Below, one piece after another: positions 57,401-64,000 of a stretch of DNA of 64,000 bases (position 1 is the first letter of the stretch; every line of letters begins with the position of its first letter). This DNA is from Emticicia sp031378345 (GTDB lineage: Bacteria; Bacteroidota; Bacteroidia; Cytophagales; Spirosomataceae): the NCBI GenBank assembly GCA_031378345.1, contig JANNDY010000098.1, positions 1 through 64,000 of the forward strand. Direction: 5' to 3'. The position numbers were made by a program, and so were the translations under genes. Under the pieces are notes generated by a model. It did not search any database. It saw only the letters and a list, made by a program, of their open reading frames with translations, and had not been told where the DNA came from.

Positions 57401-59197
57401 ACAGGTTCGACGCTCGAATTTCCCTATACCGCCTATAAAACTAATATTGACAGAGCTGAATGGAACATCAAAAACAAGAAAATTAGTATGAAAGGCGATG
57501 TCGAAACCTCTGTGTTTACCTCCACAAATGTATCACAAGAAGGCATTGCATTTAATGGAAATTCGGCAATTTATGACATTGATTTAATGACATTGAATAT
57601 TGCTGGCGTGCCATTTATAAAGTCAGCTGATGCCAAAATTTTGCCAGATAAAGGTCAAGTTGCTGTTCGCCGTGATGCCGATATGCTGCCTTTCAAAAAT
57701 GCCCGTTTGACTATTGACACACTCAATGGCTACCATAATTTGAGAAATGGAAATATTCAAATTGTTTCAAAAAGTAAGTTTACAGGCGATGCCACCTATC
57801 AGTTTGTGAATGTCAAAAAAGATACGTTTAATATCAAAATGGGTAACTTTGAGTTGCGAGATATTGCTGACGGAGAAGCAAAAAAGAGTAAAAGTAAAAA
57901 TCTTTCAACCGTTGCCCGAGCAAATGTAGTTGAGCGTGATAGTATGTTTTTATCGCCTAAAATGCTCTACAAAGGCGAAATAACAATGCTTGCTCCTATA
58001 AAAAACCTTTCTTTGGATGGCTTTATTATCCCCGAATTAAAAAAATACCCCAAACTTGGCGGCTATTGGATTACCTATAAAGGAAACAAGTCGGAAGAAA
58101 TTAGAATTACGGTTGATAAAAATCTGAAGAGTGGAAACTCGCCGATTTTTGCAGGGCTTCATTTCCGAACAACCACTTCATCGAATGGACTTTATCCAAC
58201 TTTCTTATCAACCAAAGAAACTCCCGAAGACCAAAATGTGTTCATCGCAAGTGGTATTTGTCAGCGAGATGAGCCAAACAAATTGTTTAGTATTATTCCT
58301 GAAACTGGTCGTACGCTTTCAAATAATAAATACGAAATTTTGGATGAAAAAGGCATTATTAAATTAGAAGGTCGCTTCGATTTGATGAATGAAAAATTAG
58401 CTCAATTTGTGCAAACTTCAGGTTTTGCAAAAATCAGGTTAGACACTGCCAACCATGAGTTTGATACTATGATGCTCATGAATTTCCCTATTGCACCGCC
58501 TCTTTTGCTAAATATGGCTGAAAAAATAGTAAAAACAAACCTTGACTTAGGAATAAACGAGGCGGCTTTACAAGCAGAATCTCCAGAATTAATATCAAAA
58601 ATCGCTCATTTCGTAGGCGACAAAGACATTGAAGATTATAAAAACAAATCTGCCCGTGAACATGTGCCTTTGTTTAGATTTTCTCCTAAATTCAATAATA
58701 CCATTGTCTTTAGTGATTTGAAATTAGTATGGTCGCCCAAATTCAATACTTATCGAAGTGTAGGCAAATTGGGCATTTCAAATATTGGAGAAACTGACAT
58801 CAATGCCAAAGTTAATGGCTATGTAGAGATTCGCAAAAACCCTATCACAGGCGACGAAATGTATGTTTTCTTAGAACTTTCTGGCGAAAACTGGTACTAT
58901 ATGGGCTACAAAGATGGGCAAATGGGTTTGATTTCGTCAGACGATAATTTTAATGCTTTGATTACTGCAAAAGAAAAGAAAAAAATCAAAGATTATCAAG
59001 TTATCCCTGTTGATTTTGGTGAAGCTTTGGTTTACCGCAAAAATTTCTTAGAAATTTATCGAGGTATCAAAGAAAAGCCTAAAGTGCCAGGACAAAAATC
59101 AGCTGATGCAAAAAAATTAGCCGAAGTGCCAAAAGACGAACTCCTGAAAAAAGACGAAAAAAAGAAAAAAACTGAAGATGAGAAAGATGGGTTTTGA
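54425..59197 (+). CDS. giant secreted protein (1590 residues), unknown function
   Basis: Signal peptide about 1-20 (ending SSKAQ). An alpha-helical N-terminal region (about 30-170, WASRFSNEQKTALIATCRK) is followed after a Pro/Thr linker by more than 1200 residues of repeated beta-strand character (for example NVDLIMATSSDSVWI, YRFSGKDLLFDYEKFSLSL, AEWNIKNKKISMKGDVE). This recalls OstA/LptA- or AsmA-like beta-jellyroll scaffolds that bridge the periplasm. The last 35 residues are Lys/Glu/Asp-rich (DELLKKDEKKKKTEDEKD), with no sorting domain. No known catalytic motif was found. It starts 13 nt after prmA. Confidence 0.8.
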   Translation: MRKLKIIFFLSILLSFSSKAQLIRLSEKPETFITDVQTVMATDNNAVAVATGKKFETYWASRFSNEQKTALIATCRKMGIRGHKMAQFYFFFTILDKAIEQEKFSDTQVSNLIDITNKFVDGYDLKTSTKMLEVLKDFLEKRRLYASNYNRLYALGGSYELKFLDKKTDPNAPVIPQNTTTEQTPVELETPKYFDSWDTPPTVEAVINQGQSLFEPDKKIMPLIGGLSIQLNNVDLIMATSSDSVWIKKTTGTVSLKDGIYVGKGGLFTFESAKLPQISVVLTDFAFEIRNPKFTAEDVTLTYTDRLTAPIKGVFEYKSEKRNKNIAPSYPRFMSYQSDAFIKNIDRNIEYRGGFSMSGSRIFSSSVQNRYSNISVKKDGKFFFKASSTRFELSDSLITSQLANFVTFIGKDGTPSDSIYHPAVKFNYNQKNYMLRLNKIDAGGFKETPFSDTYHQMNIKCDAMRWNLNEGKMDFYIVSARTQVPAVFESFDFYDAQRLTGLNSSAGFNPLLMVGNFTQKNNKITFTLDEIATYNKVLPQNIRGGLMVAVQQGFVNYNPSDDIFKITSKGQHYLSAFAGKSDFDDFLIPSIYGNSKDSTSNATLNLNDKVLTIRGIRRFNLSDSLRIYVLPYDRTIKVYKNRTFTFSGQFKARNYRFSGKDLLFDYEKFSLSLNKIDSVTFTPQVVYAKGGRQEIGGHIKFLKPGTLFLNRPDNKSGKTYLPQYPKLKIDEGVIVYFDEPARGMRKYSRDVRFDVPRIDFDSLSVKDIEFDGTFYSGNIFKPFKEVLRIMPDTTLGFLHKVPNGKYNVFGDEASVKFSTALAMDSKGLHSEGDINHLAATLTAKEILFMADSLTASGQLGKVNESVLKGSYFPQVAINDYTLRWMPKVDSMIISSKAGFNFYTGTSSLKGRLVVRTGGLFGIGKLIRTDSETASEQFKFNKEGFIADRSQFNVKSTQTTAKSVLLGKNVNVNFNVNSSIVNIATNQGNFNDSTGSTLEFPYTAYKTNIDRAEWNIKNKKISMKGDVETSVFTSTNVSQEGIAFNGNSAIYDIDLMTLNIAGVPFIKSADAKILPDKGQVAVRRDADMLPFKNARLTIDTLNGYHNLRNGNIQIVSKSKFTGDATYQFVNVKKDTFNIKMGNFELRDIADGEAKKSKSKNLSTVARANVVERDSMFLSPKMLYKGEITMLAPIKNLSLDGFIIPELKKYPKLGGYWITYKGNKSEEIRITVDKNLKSGNSPIFAGLHFRTTTSSNGLYPTFLSTKETPEDQNVFIASGICQRDEPNKLFSIIPETGRTLSNNKYEILDEKGIIKLEGRFDLMNEKLAQFVQTSGFAKIRLDTANHEFDTMMLMNFPIAPPLLLNMAEKIVKTNLDLGINEAALQAESPELISKIAHFVGDKDIEDYKNKSAREHVPLFRFSPKFNNTIVFSDLKLVWSPKFNTYRSVGKLGISNIGETDINAKVNGYVEIRKNPITGDEMYVFLELSGENWYYMGYKDGQMGLISSDDNFNALITAKEKKKIKDYQVIPVDFGEALVYRKNFLEIYRGIKEKPKVPGQKSADAKKLAEVPKDELLKKDEKKKKTEDEKDGF

Positions 59198-59244
59198 GTA
59201 GGGTTTATAAATGATATTTTCCCTTCAACAAACTTTAATCAATT

Positions 59245-60120
59245 ATGCGATATATAATCCTAATTTTATTTATTCCTTTTATTGGTACTGCACAAATTTT
59301 GGATAGGATTTTGACAAAAGAACAAGCCCAAGTGTTTATCAAGAATAATTTTAGATACAATGATTTAAAATACGATAAATTCACAATTGACTCAACTTCA
59401 ATTAATGATACTGACGTATTTAAAGTAGGTGATTTTAATCATGATGGAGTCAAAGATTTTTTTATTTCTGGAGAAGCAAAGATTATCACAGATGTAGGTA
59501 AAATTGGATATACTGAAAAAATGATAATTCTTGGAGGAAAGAAAACAGCAAAAAAAGTAACATTTCCATCAGAATTCTTTTCACAACCTTTTATAGTCAT
59601 AGATGCTTCTTCAAAATTAATAAGTAAAAATGAAAAAGATTATATTCAAATAAAGGGCAATATTTATGATGAAAAGAATAAAATAAAAGAATCATTCTCT
59701 GATATATTTTTTGTGAAAAATGACCACTTAATGCCTTATGCCGAAAAAGCAAGTCCAAATGAAATAACAAGAATTGAATTCAAAACGAGTGGATGCTTTG
59801 GTTCGTGTCCAGTTTATGAATTAGATATTTCTAAAAATGGAGAAGCTACGTATAATGGAATTGATTTTGTGGATAAAAAAGGTGAATATAAACTACAGAT
59901 TGACAAAAAGGATTGGAATTATTTAGAATCATTTGTTAAATCTATTGACCTTGAAAAACTCAAAGATGAATATGAAGTAAACTGGACTGATGACCAAACA
60001 AGTTATTTAACAGTTTATTCCAACAATGGAACTAAAAAAAGCATAAAAGATTATGGTATGGTTGGCACTTTAAAACTGTCCATTTTATATGCCTATTTTT
60101 CTGAACTTAGGAAATTTTAA
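59245..60120 (+). CDS. secreted DUF6438-type protein
   Basis: Protein of 291 residues with a signal peptide (1-16). An N-terminal half contains FKVGDFNHDGVKDFFISGE, an integrin-like/VCBS-type calcium loop. The C-terminal half begins RIEFKTSGCFGSCPVYELDI, the CxGxCPxY signature of DUF6438, and continues with EATYNGIDFVDKKGEY and SIKDYG. It follows the giant gene by 47 nt in the same direction. Function unknown. Confidence 0.82.
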   Translation: MRYIILILFIPFIGTAQILDRILTKEQAQVFIKNNFRYNDLKYDKFTIDSTSINDTDVFKVGDFNHDGVKDFFISGEAKIITDVGKIGYTEKMIILGGKKTAKKVTFPSEFFSQPFIVIDASSKLISKNEKDYIQIKGNIYDEKNKIKESFSDIFFVKNDHLMPYAEKASPNEITRIEFKTSGCFGSCPVYELDISKNGEATYNGIDFVDKKGEYKLQIDKKDWNYLESFVKSIDLEKLKDEYEVNWTDDQTSYLTVYSNNGTKKSIKDYGMVGTLKLSILYAYFSELRKF

Positions 60121-60187
60121 AATTGCCCCCAAATGAAAAAACACTATTTTAGATAGACTTAAAATCCAAAAACATTGTATTTTTATC

Positions 60188-60198
60188 TTGATTATCAT
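60188..60198. repeat. TTGATTATCAT dyad upstream of the toxin-antitoxin pair
   Basis: A near-palindrome one base from TTGATTATCAA, followed by TAATTTTG, 25 nt before the antitoxin start. It may be the toxin-antitoxin operator or another copy of the dyad in the composite repeats. Confidence 0.35.
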
Positions 60199-60222
60199 TA
60201 ATTTTGAAAAAAAACATCAATT

Positions 60223-60426
60223 ATGACTATTGTTTTAGAAAATGTAAATCAACAACATGTCAAAATTTTAAAAGAATTGGCAAAGGTTTTAAAATTTAAA
60301 ATCAATAATGTTGAAGACACTAATTTGAATATTGCCCAACGAATTGAAAACATTGAATTAGGGAAAACCAACTTGGTAACACCTGATTGGGATAATATTA
60401 TGCAGCAAGCTCGGAGAATCAAATGA
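60223..60426 (+). CDS. antitoxin of a YoeB-type toxin-antitoxin pair
   Basis: Protein of 67 residues (start MTIVLENVNQQHVKIL) with an N-terminal helical part and a C-terminal tail (LVTPDWDNIMQQARRIK) of the kind that wraps the toxin. It overlaps the toxin by ATGA at 60423-60426. Antitoxin status follows from order, size and coupling. Confidence 0.85.
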   Translation: MTIVLENVNQQHVKILKELAKVLKFKINNVEDTNLNIAQRIENIELGKTNLVTPDWDNIMQQARRIK

Positions 60427-60683
60427 AAAACGTAAAATTTGAACCTTTGGGTTGGAGAGAGTTTACAGAATGGCAATTGGAAGAACCTAAAACTTGGAAA
60501 AAATTGGTTGAATTGCTTACCGAAACTGCCCGAACTCCTTTTGAAGGTAAAGGTAAACCAGAAGCATTAAAGCATAATTATAAAGGCTATTGGTCAAGAA
60601 GATTAACCCTTGAACATAGAATTATTTACAAGGTAACCGAAGAAGATATTATTGTTGTTGCCTGTAAAAAGCATTATGAATAA
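60423..60683 (+). CDS. Txe/YoeB-family mRNA endonuclease toxin
   Basis: Protein of 86 residues with the RelE-fold YoeB pattern: FEPLGWREFTEWQLEEPKTW, FEGKGKPEALKHNYKGYWSRR split across the central region, HRIIYKV and the C-terminal KKHYE, which carries the catalytic His-Tyr. The enzyme cuts mRNA on the ribosome unless bound by the antitoxin encoded just upstream. Confidence 0.95.
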   Translation: MKNVKFEPLGWREFTEWQLEEPKTWKKLVELLTETARTPFEGKGKPEALKHNYKGYWSRRLTLEHRIIYKVTEEDIIVVACKKHYE

Positions 60684-60727
60684 TCCCCTCCAATTTTTCT
60701 ATTGGCAAAGAAATTGCTATATTCGCC

Positions 60728-62647
60728 ATGAGAACCCAACCTCATCGAATTATGGCAAAGAACAAACAAAAATTCAACCAGAAACCAGCCTTTCAAGCAC
60801 CCAAAAACACCCCAACTGGTGCTTCTGAAATGGCAAAATCAAGTAATAATGGCTTTTCTTTTAATCCAAAAATTGCCTATGGTATTTTAGCAATTTGTGT
60901 CATGGCAGCTTTTGCGGCAGGTTTTTCAAATGGTTTTGTCAATTGGGACGACCAGATGTACGCCACCGAAAACATCATGATTAAAAATCCTACGTTTGCC
61001 AATCTCATCAGACTTTTGGGCGTGGAATGTGCCTTAAATTATCATCCACTAACGGTTGCTTCGCTTTGGCTTAACTCAGCACTTTTTGGAAATGGTTCAA
61101 CTTCTTTTATTGTTACCAATACACTTATCCATTTATTTAATACTTTTTTGGTATTTCGTTTTTCGCAACAACTGACCAAAAATAATGTTTTGGTGAGTTT
61201 TCTGGTTGCTCTTTTTTGGGGAATCCACCCAATGCACGTTGAGTCGGTTACGTGGGTTTCGGAGCGAAAAGACGTACTTTATTCGATGTTTTTCTTCTTG
61301 GCTTGTATCCAATATGTGAAATATTTAGAGAAAAATGAGCGAAAAGCCTTAATAATTTGCTTCGTTTTCTTTGTTTTGTCTTGTTTATCAAAAGCAATGG
61401 CGGTAGTGTTGCCATTGGTGCTTTTATTAATTGATTATTGGTTCGACAAAGGTTTTTTGACCGTAAAAAATATTACTTCCAAAATTCCATTTTTCATTGT
61501 TGCCTTGATTTTCGGAGCATTGGCAGTTCATGTTCAAGGTGGTGGAAACTTAGGCGGAAGGCTCGAAAAAATGACACTTGATGTAGCCCTAAGTGATGCC
61601 CTGACTTTTGGTGACAGAATAAAATTTGGCTTTTATGGCTTCTTAGTTTATCTATTTAAGCTCTTTATTCCTATCAATCAACATAATTTTTATGCCTATC
61701 CAAGCCCTGACCAATATGGGGCAATTCAGTACATCACCGCACCTATTTGGGCGATGGTTATTTTGGGTGGAGCGGCATTTTTTTATCGCAAAAAAAAGGA
61801 AGTATTTTTCGGAATAATGTTCTTCTTTTTTACCATAGTTTTAGTACTACAATTCCTTTCGGTTGGTGGGGCTATTTTGGCAGAACGCTATACTTATATT
61901 CCTTATTTTGGTATTATTTTTACGCTTTTCTATTGGTTGAATCAAAAAATTCAATCAAAAAGTTTGTTGTTATTTGGTAGTGGAATTGTTGCGGCATTTT
62001 TCATGTATCTTACTTATAAACAGACACTTACGTACAAAGACACGGGAACACTTTTTTCAAATTCATATAAATACGAACCCGAATCACCAGTTGTCAATGA
62101 AAATTTAGCTAACCATTTTGGACGTTCTGGAGAAATTGACCAAGTGATTCGCTATGGCGAATTTGCTGCCTCAAAAGGTGTGCAATCTTACGCATTGATG
62201 GGGGCTTTGGCAAATGCTTATTACCTAAAAGGGCAATCAAAAAAGGCTTTGGATTTGTACCAAAAAAGCATTGATAATTCGCCCAATCACCGAAAATTTG
62301 TGGCATATTATAACCGTGGAATTGCGAATCGTGATGCAGGAAATTTCCAACAATCAGCGGATGATTTTACTAAAGCAATGGAACTTGGACAAGACAAAAC
62401 CGCCTATTTGCCGCTTCGGGCTTTTTCTAATTTAAAAGCAAACAAATTTAAAGAGGCGTATGATGATTATACAAAAATGATAAGCCTCGGAATTGCCGTT
62501 GATACCGCTTACAACGACCGTGCCGTAGCTCGATTTAGTTTGGGAGATAAAGATGGGGCTATAAAAGATTTGAAGGAGGTTATGAAGATAAGCCCTAACT
62601 ATTTGGACGCACGAAATAATCTTATAAAGCTGGGCGTGCAACCTTGA
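60728..62647 (+). CDS. TMTC-like membrane protein with TPR repeats
   Basis: Protein of 639 residues from ATG at 60728, or 631 from ATG at 60752. About 10 transmembrane helices run from residue 45 to 430; the C-terminal 180 residues form about five TPR units (ALMGALANAYYLKGQSKKAL, YYNRGIANRDAGNFQQ, DDYTKMISLGIAV). The first loop FVNWDDQMYATENIMIKNP and HPMHVESVTWVSERKDVL match TMTC/GT-C glycosyltransferase-like proteins, with an Asp in the donor loop. It probably mannosylates or glycosylates exported proteins. TATATTCG lies just before the first ATG. Confidence 0.83.
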   Translation: MRTQPHRIMAKNKQKFNQKPAFQAPKNTPTGASEMAKSSNNGFSFNPKIAYGILAICVMAAFAAGFSNGFVNWDDQMYATENIMIKNPTFANLIRLLGVECALNYHPLTVASLWLNSALFGNGSTSFIVTNTLIHLFNTFLVFRFSQQLTKNNVLVSFLVALFWGIHPMHVESVTWVSERKDVLYSMFFFLACIQYVKYLEKNERKALIICFVFFVLSCLSKAMAVVLPLVLLLIDYWFDKGFLTVKNITSKIPFFIVALIFGALAVHVQGGGNLGGRLEKMTLDVALSDALTFGDRIKFGFYGFLVYLFKLFIPINQHNFYAYPSPDQYGAIQYITAPIWAMVILGGAAFFYRKKKEVFFGIMFFFFTIVLVLQFLSVGGAILAERYTYIPYFGIIFTLFYWLNQKIQSKSLLLFGSGIVAAFFMYLTYKQTLTYKDTGTLFSNSYKYEPESPVVNENLANHFGRSGEIDQVIRYGEFAASKGVQSYALMGALANAYYLKGQSKKALDLYQKSIDNSPNHRKFVAYYNRGIANRDAGNFQQSADDFTKAMELGQDKTAYLPLRAFSNLKANKFKEAYDDYTKMISLGIAVDTAYNDRAVARFSLGDKDGAIKDLKEVMKISPNYLDARNNLIKLGVQP

Positions 62648-62683
62648 GTTGTTAGTTTTTATTACTGAAAATTGAAATAAACT

Positions 62684-63472
62684 ATGACCGTAGAACTTTT
62701 TAATCAAGAATTTGAAGATATTATAAGTCATTTAAAATCCTATATTTTAAGAATAACCGCAAGCCTTGCCGATACCGAAGACATCGTGCAAGATACTTAC
62801 CTCAAAGCCCTTGACAAACTTCACACCTTTAGAGGCGAATCGTCTTTAAAGACATGGTTGTTTACAATTGCTTCTAATATGGCAAAAGATAATTTAAAAG
62901 CTCAAAAACGCTGGGTAGAAAATGTAACTGATATTACAAGAGAAGCGGCTTTAACAAACAAAGAGTTTTTTCGGGAAGCAATGAATATCAGAATGACCTC
63001 GCCAAACGGGCAATATGAAGCCAAGGAACATATTGCTTTTTGTTTTACTTGCATCTCAAAATCACTGCCACTTGAGCAACAACTTTGTGTTTTTTTAAAA
63101 GAAGTTTATGAATTTAAAGTTGCAGAAATAGCATCTATTCTTAATACCAATGAAGCAATGGTGAAATATTATTTGCATGCAGGTAGGTCGAAAATGATAA
63201 GTATTTTTGATGGACGCTGTGCTTTGATAAATAAAGAAGGGATTTGCCACCAATGCTCAGAGCTTAATGGGATTTTTAATCCAAAACAAAATACCCAAAA
63301 GGAATTAATGAAAATTGATTTGGTAAAAGAAGCTCAAAAAGGCGATAAAGAACATTTATTTGATTTAAGGATGAATATTTTAAAAGAAATTGACCCTATA
63401 AACTCAAAAGCTTCTGAGTTACAGTTGCATCATTTAGAACACAATAGACAAGTAATGGAAAAATATTTGTAA
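62684..63472 (+). CDS. ECF sigma factor with C-terminal CxxC extension
   Basis: Sigma-70 family protein of 262 residues. Region 2 spans about 7-80 (DTEDIVQDTYLKALDKL, LKTWLFTIASNMAKD) and region 4 about 120-175 (LPLEQQLCVFLKEVYEFKV, TNEAMVKYYLHAGRSKM). After region 4 comes RCALINKEGICHQCSELNG with three Cys and then a charged helical tail to residue 262, longer than a usual ECF. The Cys set may bind metal or sense redox. The SRPBCC gene that follows by about 80 nt is probably co-regulated. Confidence 0.9.
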   Translation: MTVELFNQEFEDIISHLKSYILRITASLADTEDIVQDTYLKALDKLHTFRGESSLKTWLFTIASNMAKDNLKAQKRWVENVTDITREAALTNKEFFREAMNIRMTSPNGQYEAKEHIAFCFTCISKSLPLEQQLCVFLKEVYEFKVAEIASILNTNEAMVKYYLHAGRSKMISIFDGRCALINKEGICHQCSELNGIFNPKQNTQKELMKIDLVKEAQKGDKEHLFDLRMNILKEIDPINSKASELQLHHLEHNRQVMEKYL

Positions 63473-63551
63473 AAAAACGTGTTAATCCTATCGTTTTGAT
63501 TTGCCCAATCGTCAAAGTAGAAAATGAAAAAATAATTTATACTTTACAATT

Positions 63552-64000
63552 ATGACAGCAATCGCAACAACCCCGCCAAACGGAAAAGCCCAAACCCTAA
63601 AAACAACCTTTCACAGAGAAACTTCGGTAAGTATCGAAATTTCTGCCGACCCAGCTATTATTTGGGCTTTATTGACCAACGCCTCAGATTATCCAAGTTG
63701 GAATAGCACTGTTACCTCAATTGAAGGAAATATTGCATTAGGCGAAACCATCAAATTAAAATCTATACTTGATGCAAAACGTATTTTTAAACTTAAAGTG
63801 AAAGAATTTGAGCCTGAAAATAGATTAGTTTGGGGCGATTCTCAAGGAAATCGTGTTTATAGTATCACCAATAATGGTAAATCAATATTTTCGATGACAG
63901 AAAAAATAGGCGGAATCATGTTTCCACTTTATGCAAAAATGATACCCTCATTCGACCAATCATTTGAGCAATTTGCTTTAGATTTGAAAAAAGAAGCAGA
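63552..64000 (+). CDS. SRPBCC-domain protein (partial, cut by window edge)
   Basis: The first 149 codons of a gene that continues past the window. After a short N-terminus (MTAIATTPPNGKAQTLKTTF) the sequence has VSIEISADPAIIWALLTNAS, YPSWNSTVTSIEG and KEFEPENRLVWGD, the pattern of the Bet v 1/polyketide cyclase (SRPBCC) fold that binds hydrophobic ligands. It follows an ECF sigma gene. The 3-prime end is not seen. Confidence 0.88.
   Translation, partial: MTAIATTPPNGKAQTLKTTFHRETSVSIEISADPAIIWALLTNASDYPSWNSTVTSIEGNIALGETIKLKSILDAKRIFKLKVKEFEPENRLVWGDSQGNRVYSITNNGKSIFSMTEKIGGIMFPLYAKMIPSFDQSFEQFALDLKKEA

Overview
The window is AT-rich bacterial DNA that reads as a chromosomal segment of a Bacteroidota bacterium, most likely of the order Cytophagales. 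The evidence is a PorP/SprF-type protein beside a secreted protein with a gliding-motility (type IX secretion, type B) C-terminal domain, a BatA-like VWA protein, type B ribosomal protein L31, many signal peptides and lipoproteins, and TAnnTTTG promoter elements of the Bacteroidota kind. I see no rRNA, tRNA, CRISPR array, prophage or transposase.

Layout. 1-7.4 kb: a reduced division and cell-wall (dcw) cluster on the minus strand, ftsW-murG-X-ftsQ-ftsA-ftsZ. The place where murC normally sits holds X, an arginyl/leucyl-tRNA-protein transferase-like (ATE-fold) gene coupled to murG. 7.6-11 kb: MscL, a DUF3078 protein, an MscS-like channel, and an ECF sigma factor with a hydrophobic C-terminal tail followed by a 55-residue ORF. 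11-15.7 kb: an SCP2 protein, a large acyl-CoA dehydrogenase and a TonB-dependent receptor. 15.7-19.1 kb: an OLD-family ATPase/TOPRIM nuclease lying between a lactonase gene and a small remnant of a second lactonase copy. 19.4-24.2 kb: LuxE-like acyltransferase, lipoprotein, dipeptide epimerase, Tat-exported sugar isomerase-like protein, RNase HII and L31. 24.3-29.2 kb: a sigma/anti-sigma pair, a two-gene retropepsin-like cassette, an outer-membrane protein, two tiny membrane proteins and an orphan membrane protein.

29.3-37.6 kb: pdhB, Nudix hydrolase, MFS transporter, lipoprotein, a zeta-toxin-like kinase with a small partner, YciI, GNAT and an amino-acid permease. 37.7-41.8 kb: the divergent PorP/SprF and type B CTD pair. 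41.9-48.3 kb: ruvB, YraN, serine hydrolase, BatA, murQ, ndk and a lipoprotein hydrolase, with many intergenic repeats. 48.4-60.1 kb: a second serine hydrolase, an FAD oxidoreductase, a hydrolase-CBS pair, a Uma2 nuclease-like protein, prmA, a 1590-residue secreted protein and a DUF6438 protein. 60.2-64 kb: a YoeB-type toxin-antitoxin pair, a TMTC-like TPR membrane protein, a third ECF sigma factor and the start of an SRPBCC gene cut by the window edge.

The two most distinctive signals are: (1) the ATE-like gene, lacking the usual cysteine cluster, inside the dcw cluster and overlapping murG by ATGA; and (2) a set of intergenic composite repeats built from iterated short words, often arranged as inverted copies around a conserved dyad close to TTGATWATCAA. 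One such repeat sits between ftsA and ftsZ and another supplies the last codons and stop of murQ. All function calls rest on reading motifs in the sequence; no database search was run.
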